64,000 nt of DNA from Parasponia andersonii (Eukaryota; Streptophyta; Magnoliopsida; Rosales; Cannabaceae): contig JXTB01000420.1 of the NCBI GenBank assembly GCA_002914805.1, forward strand, positions 252,416 to 316,415. Reading direction: 5' to 3'. The position numbers and the translations under genes are program-made. The notes under the pieces were generated by a model that did not search any database, was not told the origin of the DNA, and worked only from the letters and a program-made list of their open reading frames with translations. This document shows, piece by piece, positions 46,076 through 57,184 of this stretch (positions are counted from its first letter, which is position 1; the number at the start of each line of letters is the position of its first letter).

Positions 46076-49011
46076 TTATGAGCCTGACGTATATGTATAC
46101 CGAGTCTGAGCTCCAACGAGAAGCTCAACAATTTTCCCTGCACATACCAAAGGGATCAACTTGTGAATAAATAAAAAAAACCTGGGCCAGTAGAAGAATT
46201 ATAAAAATGAAGACTGAAAGAAAAGAAAAGAAAAATCCTCCACCAACCATACCTGTAAGAAACCCAACAGCAGGTACAGGTTCCAAAACCTTCTCAGTTC
46301 TTTCAAGTCTATGCCTAAAATGTTAAACAAACACATTAAGAGTAAATATGGTTTCACTGCGTCCGAGGAAGAAGTAGCAAAATCTAACATTTGTATTAAT
46401 CAAGAACTGATATCCAGATGAAATTAGTCGGTACCTGATATACTTGCTAAAAAATGGATCTCTCACAAGGTAAAATGCCCACAACAGCTTCCGTCTCTTA
46501 ATCTGAATCATAACATAATATTAAAACGGATTTAGCTTAACTCTAGCAATAGAGGCATAATAATTGCCAATGAACAGTGACAACCAAGAAAGCGGCTCAC
46601 GTGTGCTTAATCAATTAGGCGCACAGTATCAACAAAGTACGATTTAAATCCCTAACCTCATGTTGTTCTGGTGCTGAAAGATGAATCTTCTCTTTTTTAC
46701 CATGCACCTGTGACGTGACTTGTGATAGAATCCCCATCCCAATTAAGTCCACAGACAACGAAAGAAACCAAGGAATCCATGATCGAATTCCATACTTACG
46801 GATGAATAAAACATAGATAAGGGGTCTTGTTATAAATAGTACTTCCCCCGCAATGAACAAAGCCCCTGGAAGACCCTTTTCAGCCAATATGGTGGAAAGG
46901 GTTGGCCTTTCAACCACTGGACCTGTAGGGGAAGAAAGATTAGAGGAAGTTAACTATACATAACACCACTGGTAACCTATCTCTGAGTTTCATTCAAAGT
47001 AGTTACCTGGGGGTTGGATTATTGCGTGTTGATGTTGAACCTTGCGCAACCATGCTGGATTTGAGACCGTCTTAGCATTTTCTCCAAACCTGCTCAATGC
47101 AGACAGTGCTCTTCCTTCTAGATTATATGGGTTTTGTCCATGATTATTCCACAAGTAAACAGATCTCTGATGGCCCCCTGACTTTGCAAAACCATCAATT
47201 TCATAATGGGGAGTTGAAGTTTTCAAATTTTCTTCATCATTTGGTGTCTCTCCTCCTTGCAAAAGCATCTTGTATCCACTATTCCGAAACAAAGCTACTT
47301 TAACTATCACCCTATGTAGCATTATATACCCCACAGTCAGGCAACAGACAAACAGTCAACAAAAAATAGTTGCTAATTTGTATCAATTATTGAGCGTACA
47401 CTAGATAACAAATTCTTCTTACTTCGTGGCCTCCATAAGAGCAATGAAATTCCATTTCTTCTTCTCACCAAAATAATCTTCAGCTGCAACTTCAACCAAT
47501 GTCTCCAATTCTTTCAATGCAGATATGCATAATGGATATGGGAAAGAGTTAGGCTCTGCAGGGCCAGCGTGCTTATGGGGAGGAGCTGTTTCGATTATAT
47601 GTTCGTTGATAGCCGTAATTATACCAAAAACAGAAGTAACTGCACAGAATCGCTAAAGTGTTCAATGATATCTAGAAAATATTTCACAGAAAAAGGAACA
47701 AGTGATCATTGATAAACTTAAGATCGGCTTAATTTTATGTAGTTCGGTCAGAAAAACAATGTTAGTAAATAGAATAAAATTATACATTTTGATAGTCCAT
47801 TATACAGAACCCAAAGATTCTCTTTTTCAGTTGAACCTAAAGATTATTCTTACTTTGAGAAGTTCAATACTGTAAAAAGTACTAAAAAATTAGTTTACTA
47901 AGAAGCCTGCTTCCTAAGAAATTATCTGTAATCTTGACACGCAGAAAAATCTTATTACTTAAAAGGAGAAAGGATTTGACAAAGTCCTATTATTTTCTAA
48001 GCTAACAAGAAGTAGCCAAATGTTACCAAAGTTTCACAAAACCTGCTTCCGGTCCTATCTCCGATGTAGAAAATCGTTCAGGAAGAAGCCACGTCAAACC
48101 CTGTATAAAATTATCGGCAACCAGATAAGATAACAATATTCCTCTAATCTCCAGCTTTTAAAATCTATGTATCTGTTTATGAGTTCCAGAAGTTGTAAAG
48201 AAAACCCACAAGCAGAAAGCAAGAGAAAAAAAGAATTATCATCTCGGAATTATTCACTCAGATTTCTCATATAAATGATCATCATAGAAAAAAAAATATA
48301 TAAATGTATGAAACTGAAACAGATGGCATTAGCCAAAGCCAATGGTCACTGATCATTCTGAGCAAACATAATTCTTGTTTCCTTAGACTCATGAGGGGTA
48401 GGTCGCGCGGTCGGACTCATGGTTTGATCCCAGGCCACCCATTTGATTCTTCAAGGGACCTACCTAGCAATTTACTATAGTTCCTGCCTCCTAAAGATTG
48501 TAGGACTCTGCGAGAAGACCCGATTGAAGATAAAAATTGTAATTCCCTTAACGCAAACCTTTCAGCATTTAAACAGCTCATGAACGGTTTTGATTCTCAC
48601 TTCTTTTATACATAATACGTCTTTTATTACCATCGTTAACAAAACAAACAAGGAAAACCCGAAAGGATGTAACACCAAACAAACAACAGAGAAAGATTTC
48701 AGCAACTAATAACAATTCAAACCCAGTTCAAGACTGCCTTTTCAGTAGACTTTTCTCTATTCCTGAGCTACAATGAACACATTTAACAAGCATACGTAAC
48801 TATGTAAGCAACCTCCATAATCAAATAACACAAACACCTCAAAAAGCAAGAAAAATACACTGAATTGCCTATTGTTTTACATTTTGATAATATACTTATC
48901 AAATAAAAATAATGTAATTGACAGAAAATTTAGGGAGCTCACGTTGGCCAAAGACTCCAAGGATTGCACATACTCCTTGTTCTCCCTAACCCATCTCTTA
49001 TAAGCCTCCAT
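46076..49011 (-). CDS. PEX16: Peroxisome membrane biogenesis protein PEX16
   Basis: Peroxin that helps bring membrane proteins to peroxisomes, also acting at the ER; loss in Arabidopsis (SSE1) gives shrunken seeds. Eight minus-strand exons with consistent phase: 49011-48943, 48100-48043, 47639-47423, 47311-47007, 46922-46657, 46502-46435, 46314-46253 and 46137-46076. The product is 368 residues; Arabidopsis has 367. It starts MEAYKRWVRENKEYVQSLE. Conserved blocks are GLTWLLPERFSTSEIGPEA, INEHIIE, ALKELETLVEVAAEDYFG, KKWNFIALMEATK, ALFRNSGYKMLLQGGETPND, NPYNLEGRALSALSRFGENA, a hydrophobic region ITRPLIYVLFIRKYGIRSWI, KLLWAFYLVRDPFFSKY, and the end VELLVGAQTRYTYTSGS. No disabling change is seen. 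Intron 1 (about 840 bp) contains a possible SINE. Neighbours TCP and URM1 repeat the Arabidopsis gene order. Confidence 0.96.
48391..48545 (+). mobile_element. Possible tRNA-derived SINE in PEX16 intron 1
   Basis: Contains TAGGTCGCGCGGTCGG, resembling a pol III A box, and GGTTTGATCCC, matching the B-box consensus GGTTCRANYCC except at one position. CTCCTAAAGATTGTAGG-type SINE-like sequence follows. The spacing between boxes is shorter than in a normal tRNA, and I found no clear poly-A end or target duplication. Antisense to PEX16. Confidence 0.35.
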
Positions 49012-50039
49012 TACTTCGGCAAAAAAAAACACTCAGCTTTTTTCAAGCAGCGACCCCGAACTCAAACCCTAACTAGCAGAGCCATAACCAAAATTGCTCA
49101 TACACTAATCTTTTGCCCTTTTTGAAAGAGACCCAGACGAACGGAGACCCAAATAACGATGCCCTTTGCAAGTAATTAAACTTTAGACATGACGGAAGCC
49201 ATGAGAGTGAGAAATTGTAGCAGAGATAGATAACAAGGGGAGGACCTGAACAAGTGTTTTGTCAATAATGAATAGCCTGAAATCTAAATCGTCAGGACAG
49301 GCAACTCGGTTCTAAAGCCTTGTCGGCTTGTAACAACGCAAACTTCAAGGCCAACCTCAGTCTTAGATAATGGATTTTTTTTTTTTTTTTGAGTGAATAA
49401 TGGATCTGTTTTGTTTAATTCTTTTTATGGCTTTTAAGCCAAAAACAATAAATCATAATGATAATAATTGAAAAAAAAAGGGAAATTAATTTTTTAGCAG
49501 TTTGTAAAAAAGAGGAAAAAAACGATGCATTTTTTTCATATTAAAAAGAGAGTGAAAATTTATAAGGTATCTTTGTATTTTGGAAAAGGTAATGTTAATT
49601 TTTTTTTCTAGATTGGAAAGAAATATTGTAAAAAAAATTTATTTATTATTATTTTTAAGTGTGACTTAACTAATAAGCTTTATTTATTACAGATTAAAGA
49701 GAAATAACAAACACAATTTAGAAATTGAACTTCCAACCTAATAATTAATTCCTGCCCAATGTTATTTTATTCACTATCTTACCTTTCTATTTTTTTCCTA
49801 TTTCCTTTTAAGGAATTTGCTAAAGTTGTTCATATTCTGATTGTTTTCCATTATGGAATAGTGTACATGCACATAGTTCAGAATCACAGTTAGCAAATAT
49901 GGAAGGAGATATATACCAAAATTGCGCATGCTTTTAAAGTATGTAACTTATATTGGTGAGTATAGCTTAATTACCACGGAGAAAAATTTACATAATTCAT
50001 AAAGTCATAAAAATATGTCCATTATATTACCTGAAAAAA
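49012..50039. other. PEX16 upstream region and AT-rich intergenic DNA
   Basis: The first 250 bp should hold the PEX16 leader and promoter. The rest is AT-rich with homopolymers. No gene supported. Confidence 0.45.
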
Positions 50040-50482
50040 GAAAAAGAGTAAATCAAAGTTGCCAAATTCTTTTGAAATAGAGGAAATTTGATTTTTTTTT
50101 TATAGTAATTTTTCGAAAAAATTGAAAAATCGTTGATTTTATTTGAAAATTTCTGGATTTAAATTAAAAAAATTTACTTTAAAAAATATTTAAAAAAATA
50201 CTATTTTTTATTAATTGAAAGATACTTAAGGTAACTAGTCAAGTTACTTTTATAAATTTGATTATATACTTCAAGTAACTAGATTGGTTACTCCAAATAA
50301 TCTAATTGGTTATTTCGAGTATCATTGAAAAATTCAAATTTTAAAAAGTGGTATTTGTATAAATATTTATTAAAAATATTATTTGCCTAAAAACATAAAA
50401 ATGTGATATTTTTTTAAATCAATCTGAGGTTTTTCCAAAAATTCAGCTCAGGATTTTTGAATTTTTGGTACTTTGGATTTAT
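50040..50482. repeat. GGTTACT-core repeat family, copy 1
   Basis: Ends in TTTTTGGTACTTTGGATTT and contains AAGTAACTAGATTGGTTACT followed by AATCTAATTGGTTATTTCGA (about 50268-50322). These blocks recur at 51340-51760 and 53897-54400. AT-rich, with no coding capacity. It appears inverted relative to the copy at 53897. Confidence 0.6.
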
Positions 50483-51339
50483 AATTTTGTAAGAATTTAA
50501 AATATTACAATTAGCACTAACTTAAGGCATACTTGTCAATTATTAGAAATTAAAAAAAAAAAAAGAAACAAAAAATAAAAGAATACGGCTATATGTTTGG
50601 CTAAAAAGAATAAAAAGAGAGTTTATCAAAAAAAATAAATAAATAAAAAAGAGGAAGTTTATAATTTTTTTACTATCTAAATTTGTATTCGCCTATCTAA
50701 AATTGTATATTTTTTTGGGTGATAATAAGCTACCGATTAAAGTTGCCCAAATGAATTATTCTAGGTTCATGTGTTGTGCTAAGCATAACAAAACAACACC
50801 TTCACATAACAAGCTCACTAACACAGGCACGTGACAAGAAGTTAGAACCTGAACTTTATCTACTCTTTATTATTGTTATTATTATTTTATTTTAGAGATA
50901 AGTATGATATTTTTGTAATTTGAATCGTACTTTTGGTTTGAATAAAATTATTCTCTATATTTAAAAAAAAAAGAAATTATTCTCTATATTTTAAAGCTCT
51001 GTAAATTTGTACACATTCTTTGTACAAGTCCAATAATTTTTGTAATGATTTTTTAAGTCATTTTCAATAAATTTTTTATATTAGTCAACAAAAATATATG
51101 ATATTCTTAATTTGAATTTCATATTTAGTGAGAAATTTATTGGTCAAATTATATGTAAAATATACAAATTTATAGATATTTGAAATATGAATGTATAATT
51201 TTGCACAAATTAAATGACATAGTTAAATTTACAAAAATACTATACTTTAGAGTATTTTTTGTAGAGAACCATTTATTTTATTGTTTTCTTTTCGAGGATG
51301 TTTGTTTGGGCTTTTTATAAAAAAAATTAGGGTCCAAGT
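50483..51339. other. AT-rich spacer
   Basis: No gene or bounded repeat recognised. Contains A-rich runs near 50552, 50620 and 50960, and AT-rich sequence with TTTGTAATTTGAAT-like motifs. Confidence 0.4.
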
Positions 51340-51760
51340 CTAATTAAAAAAAATCCCAGATAAGCTAAACTTTTTAAAAAATCTCAGATTTATTTAGATA
51401 TATATATATATATATATGTCAAATGTTTATGTAGAAAAATAACACTTTCTAAAATATATAGAAAATGTTACTATTTATTCAATATTGGTACTTTGAATTT
51501 TCAGAGGTACTAGAGTCTTGAGATAACCAATCAAATTATTTAGGAGTAAAATCACTCGAGGTAACCAAACTCGGTATATCAAGTAATTTGATTGGTTATC
51601 GTTACCTCGTCTTATGTACCTTATCAATTTGTAAAAAATGGTATTTGTATAAAGATTTTTTAAAGTTGTATTTTCTAAATAAATCTTGGATTTTTCAAAA
51701 AAAACATTATAAAATCCATGATTTTTTCAACTTTTTTTTTTTTAAAAATTTTACTACATA
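51340..51760. repeat. GGTTACT-core repeat family, copy 2
   Basis: Contains AAAATCTCAGATTTATTTAG at one side, a (TA)n run, and a core at 51515-51612 with GATAACCAATCAAATTATTT and CAAGTAATTTGATTGGTTATC. The core is itself an inverted repeat. It ends with ATCCATGATTTTTTCAAC. Same family as 50040-50482 and 53897-54400, more diverged. Confidence 0.55.
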
Positions 51761-52309
51761 AAATCAAATTTTGCCTACTTATTTTGCTCTTTAATGAAAT
51801 ATGGGCTTCTTGGCCGATCTGCTGAATTTGGATCCTTATTTAAAAATAGCGGAGTTAATAAAAAATTCTGAAATAGATGTAAGTTTTAAAATATGGAGGA
51901 AATTAGGCCTGACACGATTTTGGGTGAAACGATTCTAAAAATACAAATACGGAATTTTCTGATTTGTAAAATATGGTTTCTTTTACATATGTTTGTTTTG
52001 ACACGCTGACATGCGTGTCAGTATGCTGACGCATTTTGTTTTTTTTTTTAGTTTATTATTTTTTAGATTATTTTTTTGTATTTTTTATTTTTATTTTGTT
52101 TTTTATTTAAAGTTTATAGTATGGAACTAAAATTTAATTTGTTTATTTTTTTGTAATAGACTTTTTTTCATGCTCAAAATCTTTTTTTCTTTTCATTGAT
52201 TGCTCTTTTTGCTAATTTTTTTAACTCGCATATTTTAAAAAAGAAAAAAAATTCGCTTTTAGTCAATTTTTTTTAAAAAATTAGCAACAAAATTAAAATT
52301 CTTTTTGTT

Positions 52310-52800
52310 AGGAGAATCTTACAGGTAATATAAGTATCTTGGTAGGTACCTATAGTATCCCATTGAGATATTTATGGTAGATACCTAAAGTATCCCACCA
52401 AGATACTTATAGTATCATAAATTTCAAGGTATATTGGGTTTTTTTTTTTGACAAATTTATCATAGATATCATAAATATCATTATGGATAACATACATATA
52501 TTTCAAGGATACCTATAGTATTGGGGTAAATTAAAATGGAAAAAAAAAGTAAAAAAAAGTTACAATAGGTATTCTACATGTTATTATATCCTGGTAGATA
52601 CCTATGATACCACAATTTGGAAGGTGTATCCAGATAAATAACAATAGTATCTGTAAATTTCAATATGTGTTTGATGGTTTTATTGCAAATTTATCATAAA
52701 TGTTATATCCATCTTTATAGATGCCATAGGTATATTTCAAGGATACTTATAGTATCTAAGTAAATTAGAATGAAAAAAGAAAAAAAAATTACAATAGATA
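52310..52800. repeat. Cluster of GATACYTATAGTATC-type palindromes
   Basis: Many copies in both orientations of a short near-palindromic unit such as GGTACCTATAGTATCC, AGATACTTATAGTATC and GGATACCTATAGTAT. They lie between 52325 and 52760, with a doubled layout: TCAAGGTATA.TGGGTTTTTT-like text near 52421 and a similar CAATATGTGTTTGATGG block near 52660. No coding capacity. Confidence 0.6.
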
Positions 52801-53896
52801 TCTTATCATGTTACTTAAGTTTGCGAATAAATTAGAAATATATATATCTATTTATATATATCATAGATAGACTAGGTCACAATAATTCTCTAAGATGTGT
52901 TAATGAAAATTGGAGGTTCTTTCTTTCTATTAATAATAAAACTATTAAATTTTTTTAGAAAGTTAGCATATGTATCTTAACATGTTTTCAATTATGTTTG
53001 ATAAATGGGCGAAGAGTTAAGCATATATATATATATATATATATGATTTTACTCTACGTATCTACTAGATTACCTATAATATCGCGAGAGATTAAAAAAA
53101 AATGTTACGGAGGTTACATTTGGTATATAGCAAGTTATTTATTATACTAATTTAATAAATTATAACGAGATTTTTGGACGCTCCTTATTAAAAGGAAAAA
53201 AAAACTTAGAAAGTTATGATAAATATTATATCAATATACTTATGGTGTATAGAAGATTGGGAGGGATTTGGCATTCTTCAATGCTAAAAAAATATACGTT
53301 ACTAGTTAATTCATTTTTGAAATTTGACATATATATAGACTCAAAAAAATTCAAAAAAAATGTGTGGCACTACAATTAAAAATTTATAGTTGGTAAAATC
53401 CAAAAATAGTAAGTCAATTATACTAGCAAATTAAATTAGTCGTAAAAAATTTAATTTTGGGCAAAAACCTTCTGAAATATGAATTTAAGTAAATTTATAA
53501 AATAAATATATTTTTTAAAAATAGTGTCAGTGTACTGACATGTGCCCAACTTATTTTATTTTATTTTTTTACGCAACGTGTTTCAGCTTCATTGTATCCG
53601 CATCCGTATTTTTACAAAAGTGAACACAATTGTCCGTACTTTTATATTTTATTTGTACGGACCATAGTTTTGAAAAATAGGCTATCTTTTCCCGTATCTC
53701 TATAGAAAGCCCTAAAATAAATATATCGATACCAAAGTTGATATATTTCATATAATACAATATAACACACAAAAATGGATATAATAAACATAAAATTCAT
53801 ATAGTAAAAAAGGACCATTTAGCAAAAAAAGAAAGGAAAAAGAAAAGTCCATGTATTAAATAGGTAGAAAAAATTGGGCTTCTTACAAAATTACAA
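52801..53896. other. AT-rich spacer
   Basis: Contains a (TA)n run at about 53024-53043. A short minus-strand open frame at 53569-53772 has no recognisable domain and is not called. No gene supported. Confidence 0.4.
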
Positions 53897-55280
53897 GTCC
53901 AAAATACCAAAAATTGAAAAATCAGCTGAGTTTTAAAAAAAATCCCGGATTGATTTGTACAAATATCAATCTTTAAAAGTTTTTTCGAAAAATAACATTT
54001 TTAATAAATATTTAAAAAATATTATTTTTTTAAATATTATTTATTTGATGTAATCTTTCAAGTTATTTAAAGTATCTTATCAATTAACAAAAATAGTATT
54101 TTTTTAAATTAAAATATGAGATTTAAAAAAAATTGAAAAATCTTGGAATTTGAGATCGTTTCGAAAAATCCCGAATTTAATTATAAAAATACCATTTTTT
54201 ATTAACAGATGAGATACTTAAAGTAGCCAATGAAGTTGCCTCAACTTCAGATATCCAGATTGGTTACTCTAAGTAATCTAACTAGTTACTTCGAGTACGA
54301 AAAACACCTATTTTGAAGTAAAATGGTACTTTTCTAAATATTTTTAAAGTGTTATATTTCTAATAAAACTTTGAAAAAGTGATATTTTCTAAATAAGAAA
54401 AAGTTCATAAATACCTATTTTTAAAACCATATTTCTATAAATACCTTTTTTATTTTTATTTCATAAATACCTATTTTTTTAAGAAATATAGAGCATCACT
54501 ATTTTATACATGAAATGTAGACCATGTGAATGTAAACCATGATCTACATTTCGTGAATAAAAATTAAATGTATACTATAGTCTATATTTTGTGAATAAAA
54601 ATTACACTAAAAATTAACACATATTTTAAAATGTATAACATAAGTTAAATTTATAATGAAAAATATAAACTGTGGTAAATATTTAAATTATAAATATATA
54701 TTGTTTATATTTTACAAATGAAATGTACTTCATAGATAAAATTTATATTATAAATATGAACCGTTCATATTTTGTATATAAAATATAGACCATAAAAATG
54801 AGTATTTATAAAAATAAAATTTAAAAACAAGTACTTGGCATAAATTTCTAAAAAAAGAGAAAAAGTTCATAAATACCAATTTTTAAGACTATATTTTCAT
54901 AAATACCCGTTTTTATACTTTTTTAGAGAAATATAGATCACCACTGTTTTACACATGAAATGTATACCATAGTATATATTTAATACATTAAATGTATACT
55001 ATGGTTCACATTTCATGAATAAAAATTTAACTAAAAATTGACACACATTTTAAAATATACACCGTTCATATTTTACACATGAAATATGTACGTTATGGAT
55101 AAAATTTATATTATAAATATGGACTATTCATATTTTTCATATAAAATGTGGACCATGAAAAGGGTATTTTTGAAAGAAAAATTAAAAACGAATATTTATG
55201 AAAAAAGTTTAAAAAACGGGTACTAAGCATAAATTTCTAAAAAAAATCATGCGAGATTTTCAACTTTTGGTACTTTGGGC
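53897..55280. mobile_element. Inverted-repeat-ended element upstream of URM1
   Basis: The left end GTCCAAAATACCAAAAATTG and the right end read on the minus strand, GCCCAAAGTACCAAAAGTTG, are inverted repeats of about 30 bp. Total length is 1384 bp with no coding capacity. The left part (53897-54400) is the third copy of the GGTTACT-core family. The right part (54405-55247) is a tandem duplication. The end is about 230 bp before the URM1 start codon. No target duplication is confidently identified. Confidence 0.5.
54405..55247 (+). repeat. Two-copy tandem duplication, unit about 450 bp
   Basis: AAAAAGTTCATAAATACC starts at about 54408 and again at about 54861. Both copies continue in order with AGAAATATAGA.CA.CACT, ACA.GAAATGTA.ACCAT, CATTTC.TGAATAAAAATT, and a region of repeated TTCATATTTT..ATATAAAATGT. 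Divergence between copies is moderate. Confidence 0.75.
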
Positions 55281-55510
55281 CTACAAAGCCCACAAAACTA
55301 GGATACTTTGAAATCAGGCCGGAGCCCATTAACGTGAGATGCGTGGGCTCAACGACAAACCAAACTCAAATGGAGCTAAGGCCCAGCCCTTTGCGTCTGT
55401 CCTATAGAATCCATTTTCATGGTCTTTTACTCCTTTTCAGCTCCTCTATCATCCCCTGTAATTTTCGTTTTTTCCCCCCTTTATTAGGGTTTCGAAACGC
55501 TGCAAGGAAT
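55281..55510 (+). promoter_or_regulatory. URM1 promoter/leader
   Basis: Between the inverted-repeat element and the URM1 start codon. It contains GGCCTACAAAGCCC, GGCCCAGCCC-type site-II-like motifs near 55278 and 55381, and a pyrimidine-rich leader TTTTTTCCCCCCTTTATTAGGGTTTCG just before the ATG. AGGGTTT is the telo-box type of motif common at plant housekeeping promoters. Confidence 0.45.
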
Positions 55511-57184
55511 ATGCAACTCACTCTCGAATTCGGGTAATCATTTTCTTTTCTTTTTTCAATATTTTACTAGCTAAATTCTTGATATTCTTCAACTTTCTAA
55601 GCTCTTTTGTGTAATTATTTTTCCATTATGTTGTTTATTTGAATTCTCAATATGTGATCGATGATACTGCAAGTAACCGGGCATGAACAACATGCTTCAG
55701 TATATTATTATATGCATCGATATATTTGAATAGTTTCTTTAAGAAGTAAGGGTAGTTTAAGGTTTAATGCTAACAACATCAATATTTTACCCTGTTCCCC
55801 TGTTTGTTTATAATTAAAAAAATTGCTCAAGTTCTGGAAATGTTTTTGTTTTTTTTTTTTGAAAAATGAAATGGGATTTTGGTGATACCCAATTGGATTT
55901 TTCACAAAAAGGGTCAAAAGAAAAAAATTAAAAAAAAATTCATAGTGAAACTTTGACTTAGTTTTGTTTGTGGAGTTAAAAACTTGGGTTGAACATCTTG
56001 AATTATACTGAAGCACGATTAGTTCTGACGACCTTAGGAAAAAAAAGTGTTCCTTATGAAATAGATAGTGTTAACTGATTATTATTATCATCTTTCTTCT
56101 ATACGAAAAATGTACCAACAATAGAGTATAATGGCTTTGTATGGGCCATATAGAAATTAACTTGCTTGTACGAATGGTCCTATTTGTTCTTGGTAAGAAA
56201 TGGTTTATTTTTATGTCCGAAATTAGTTCTGGTTGGTTTAGTTGTATGTGTGATCTTTGTATGCTTTGGTTTAGTTGTCGTATGTGTAATCTTCTATGCT
56301 TTGGCTTACAGCAATCTATTACTCTGTTGGTTACTCATAGTTAGGTTTTGGATGCGTCACATTTTCTCTCTTTTAGTCTTGTGTCCTATGGACCTCACGT
56401 CAATGTTATTTTTGAATGCAGTGGTGGATTAGAGCTCCTTTGTGAGTCTAAAAAGATTCATAAAGTCAATGTTGAAACACAAAAGGGAGTAGAAAAGGTA
56501 AGGTACAGCTTCTATGGTTAGGCTGAAAAGTGTATGACGATGATTTTAAGTTTATTGGTATGTTTGAAGTATACTCAAAACAGTTTTCTTCTTCTCAGTT
56601 AACCATGAAAGATTTGCTTACCTGGGTTCGTACTAATTTGATCAAGGAAAGGCCTGAGATGTTTATGAAAGGAGATACTGTGTAAGTTATGACCTGCTTA
56701 ATTTGGAGTAGTGTGTCACTGTGTGTTTGTACATTCCTATTACAAAATATGTGATAAATTGAATAGTGGCTAAACCGGGAAAGGTAGGTTTATTAAAGAT
56801 AAGGCTCTGAGAATTGAAAAGAGGCCCTTTTCCTGACCGTAAGGAATAGTTAAGGGTAAGGCCTGTGTCTGCTTTGACATGGTCTGGGGTTCAATTCTCA
56901 AGTTCACCTTGCAAATAGCCGGCTAACTGAGTTTCATTGTTAATGGGATATTTACGGAGTATAGATAATCCCCTTCGTTGAGTTTCCTCATATTTCTTTT
57001 TCTACTATCCACCGCCATCGCGGTTAGTTTCTTTCATAGAGATTCAGATTTTCGTCTCTTTTGCAGGAGACCTGGTGTTCTAGTCCTTGTGAATGACTGT
57101 GATTGGGAGCTGAGTGGTCAACTCAACACAACACTCGAAGAGAAGGATGTTGTCGTTTTCATTTCAACCCTACACGGCGGGTAG
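55511..57184 (+). CDS. URM1: Ubiquitin-related modifier 1
   Basis: Ubiquitin-like sulfur carrier for thiolation of wobble uridine in cytosolic tRNAs, also attached to proteins. Four exons: 55511-55533, 56422-56497, 56599-56681 and 57067-57184, with phases 2, 0 and 2. The product is 99 residues, the family's normal length. Sequence blocks are [19 protein letters not shown], the [20 protein letters not shown] helix region, [17 protein letters not shown], and [17 protein letters not shown]. The C-terminal Gly-Gly, needed for activation by the MOCS3/UBA4-type E1 enzyme, is intact at the very end. The start is fixed by family alignment; the upstream ORF from 55334 includes leader sequence. It lies next to PEX16, as URM11 does in Arabidopsis. 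Intron 3 may hold a SINE. Confidence 0.96.
56790..56960 (+). mobile_element. Possible SINE in URM1 intron 3
   Basis: GGGTTCAATTCTC matches a pol III B box (GGTTCRANYCY). GTTAAGGGTAAGGCC about 45 bp upstream resembles an A box. AGCCGGCTAACTGAG follows. Same strand as the gene. No poly-A or target duplication was established, so this remains a candidate. Confidence 0.35.
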
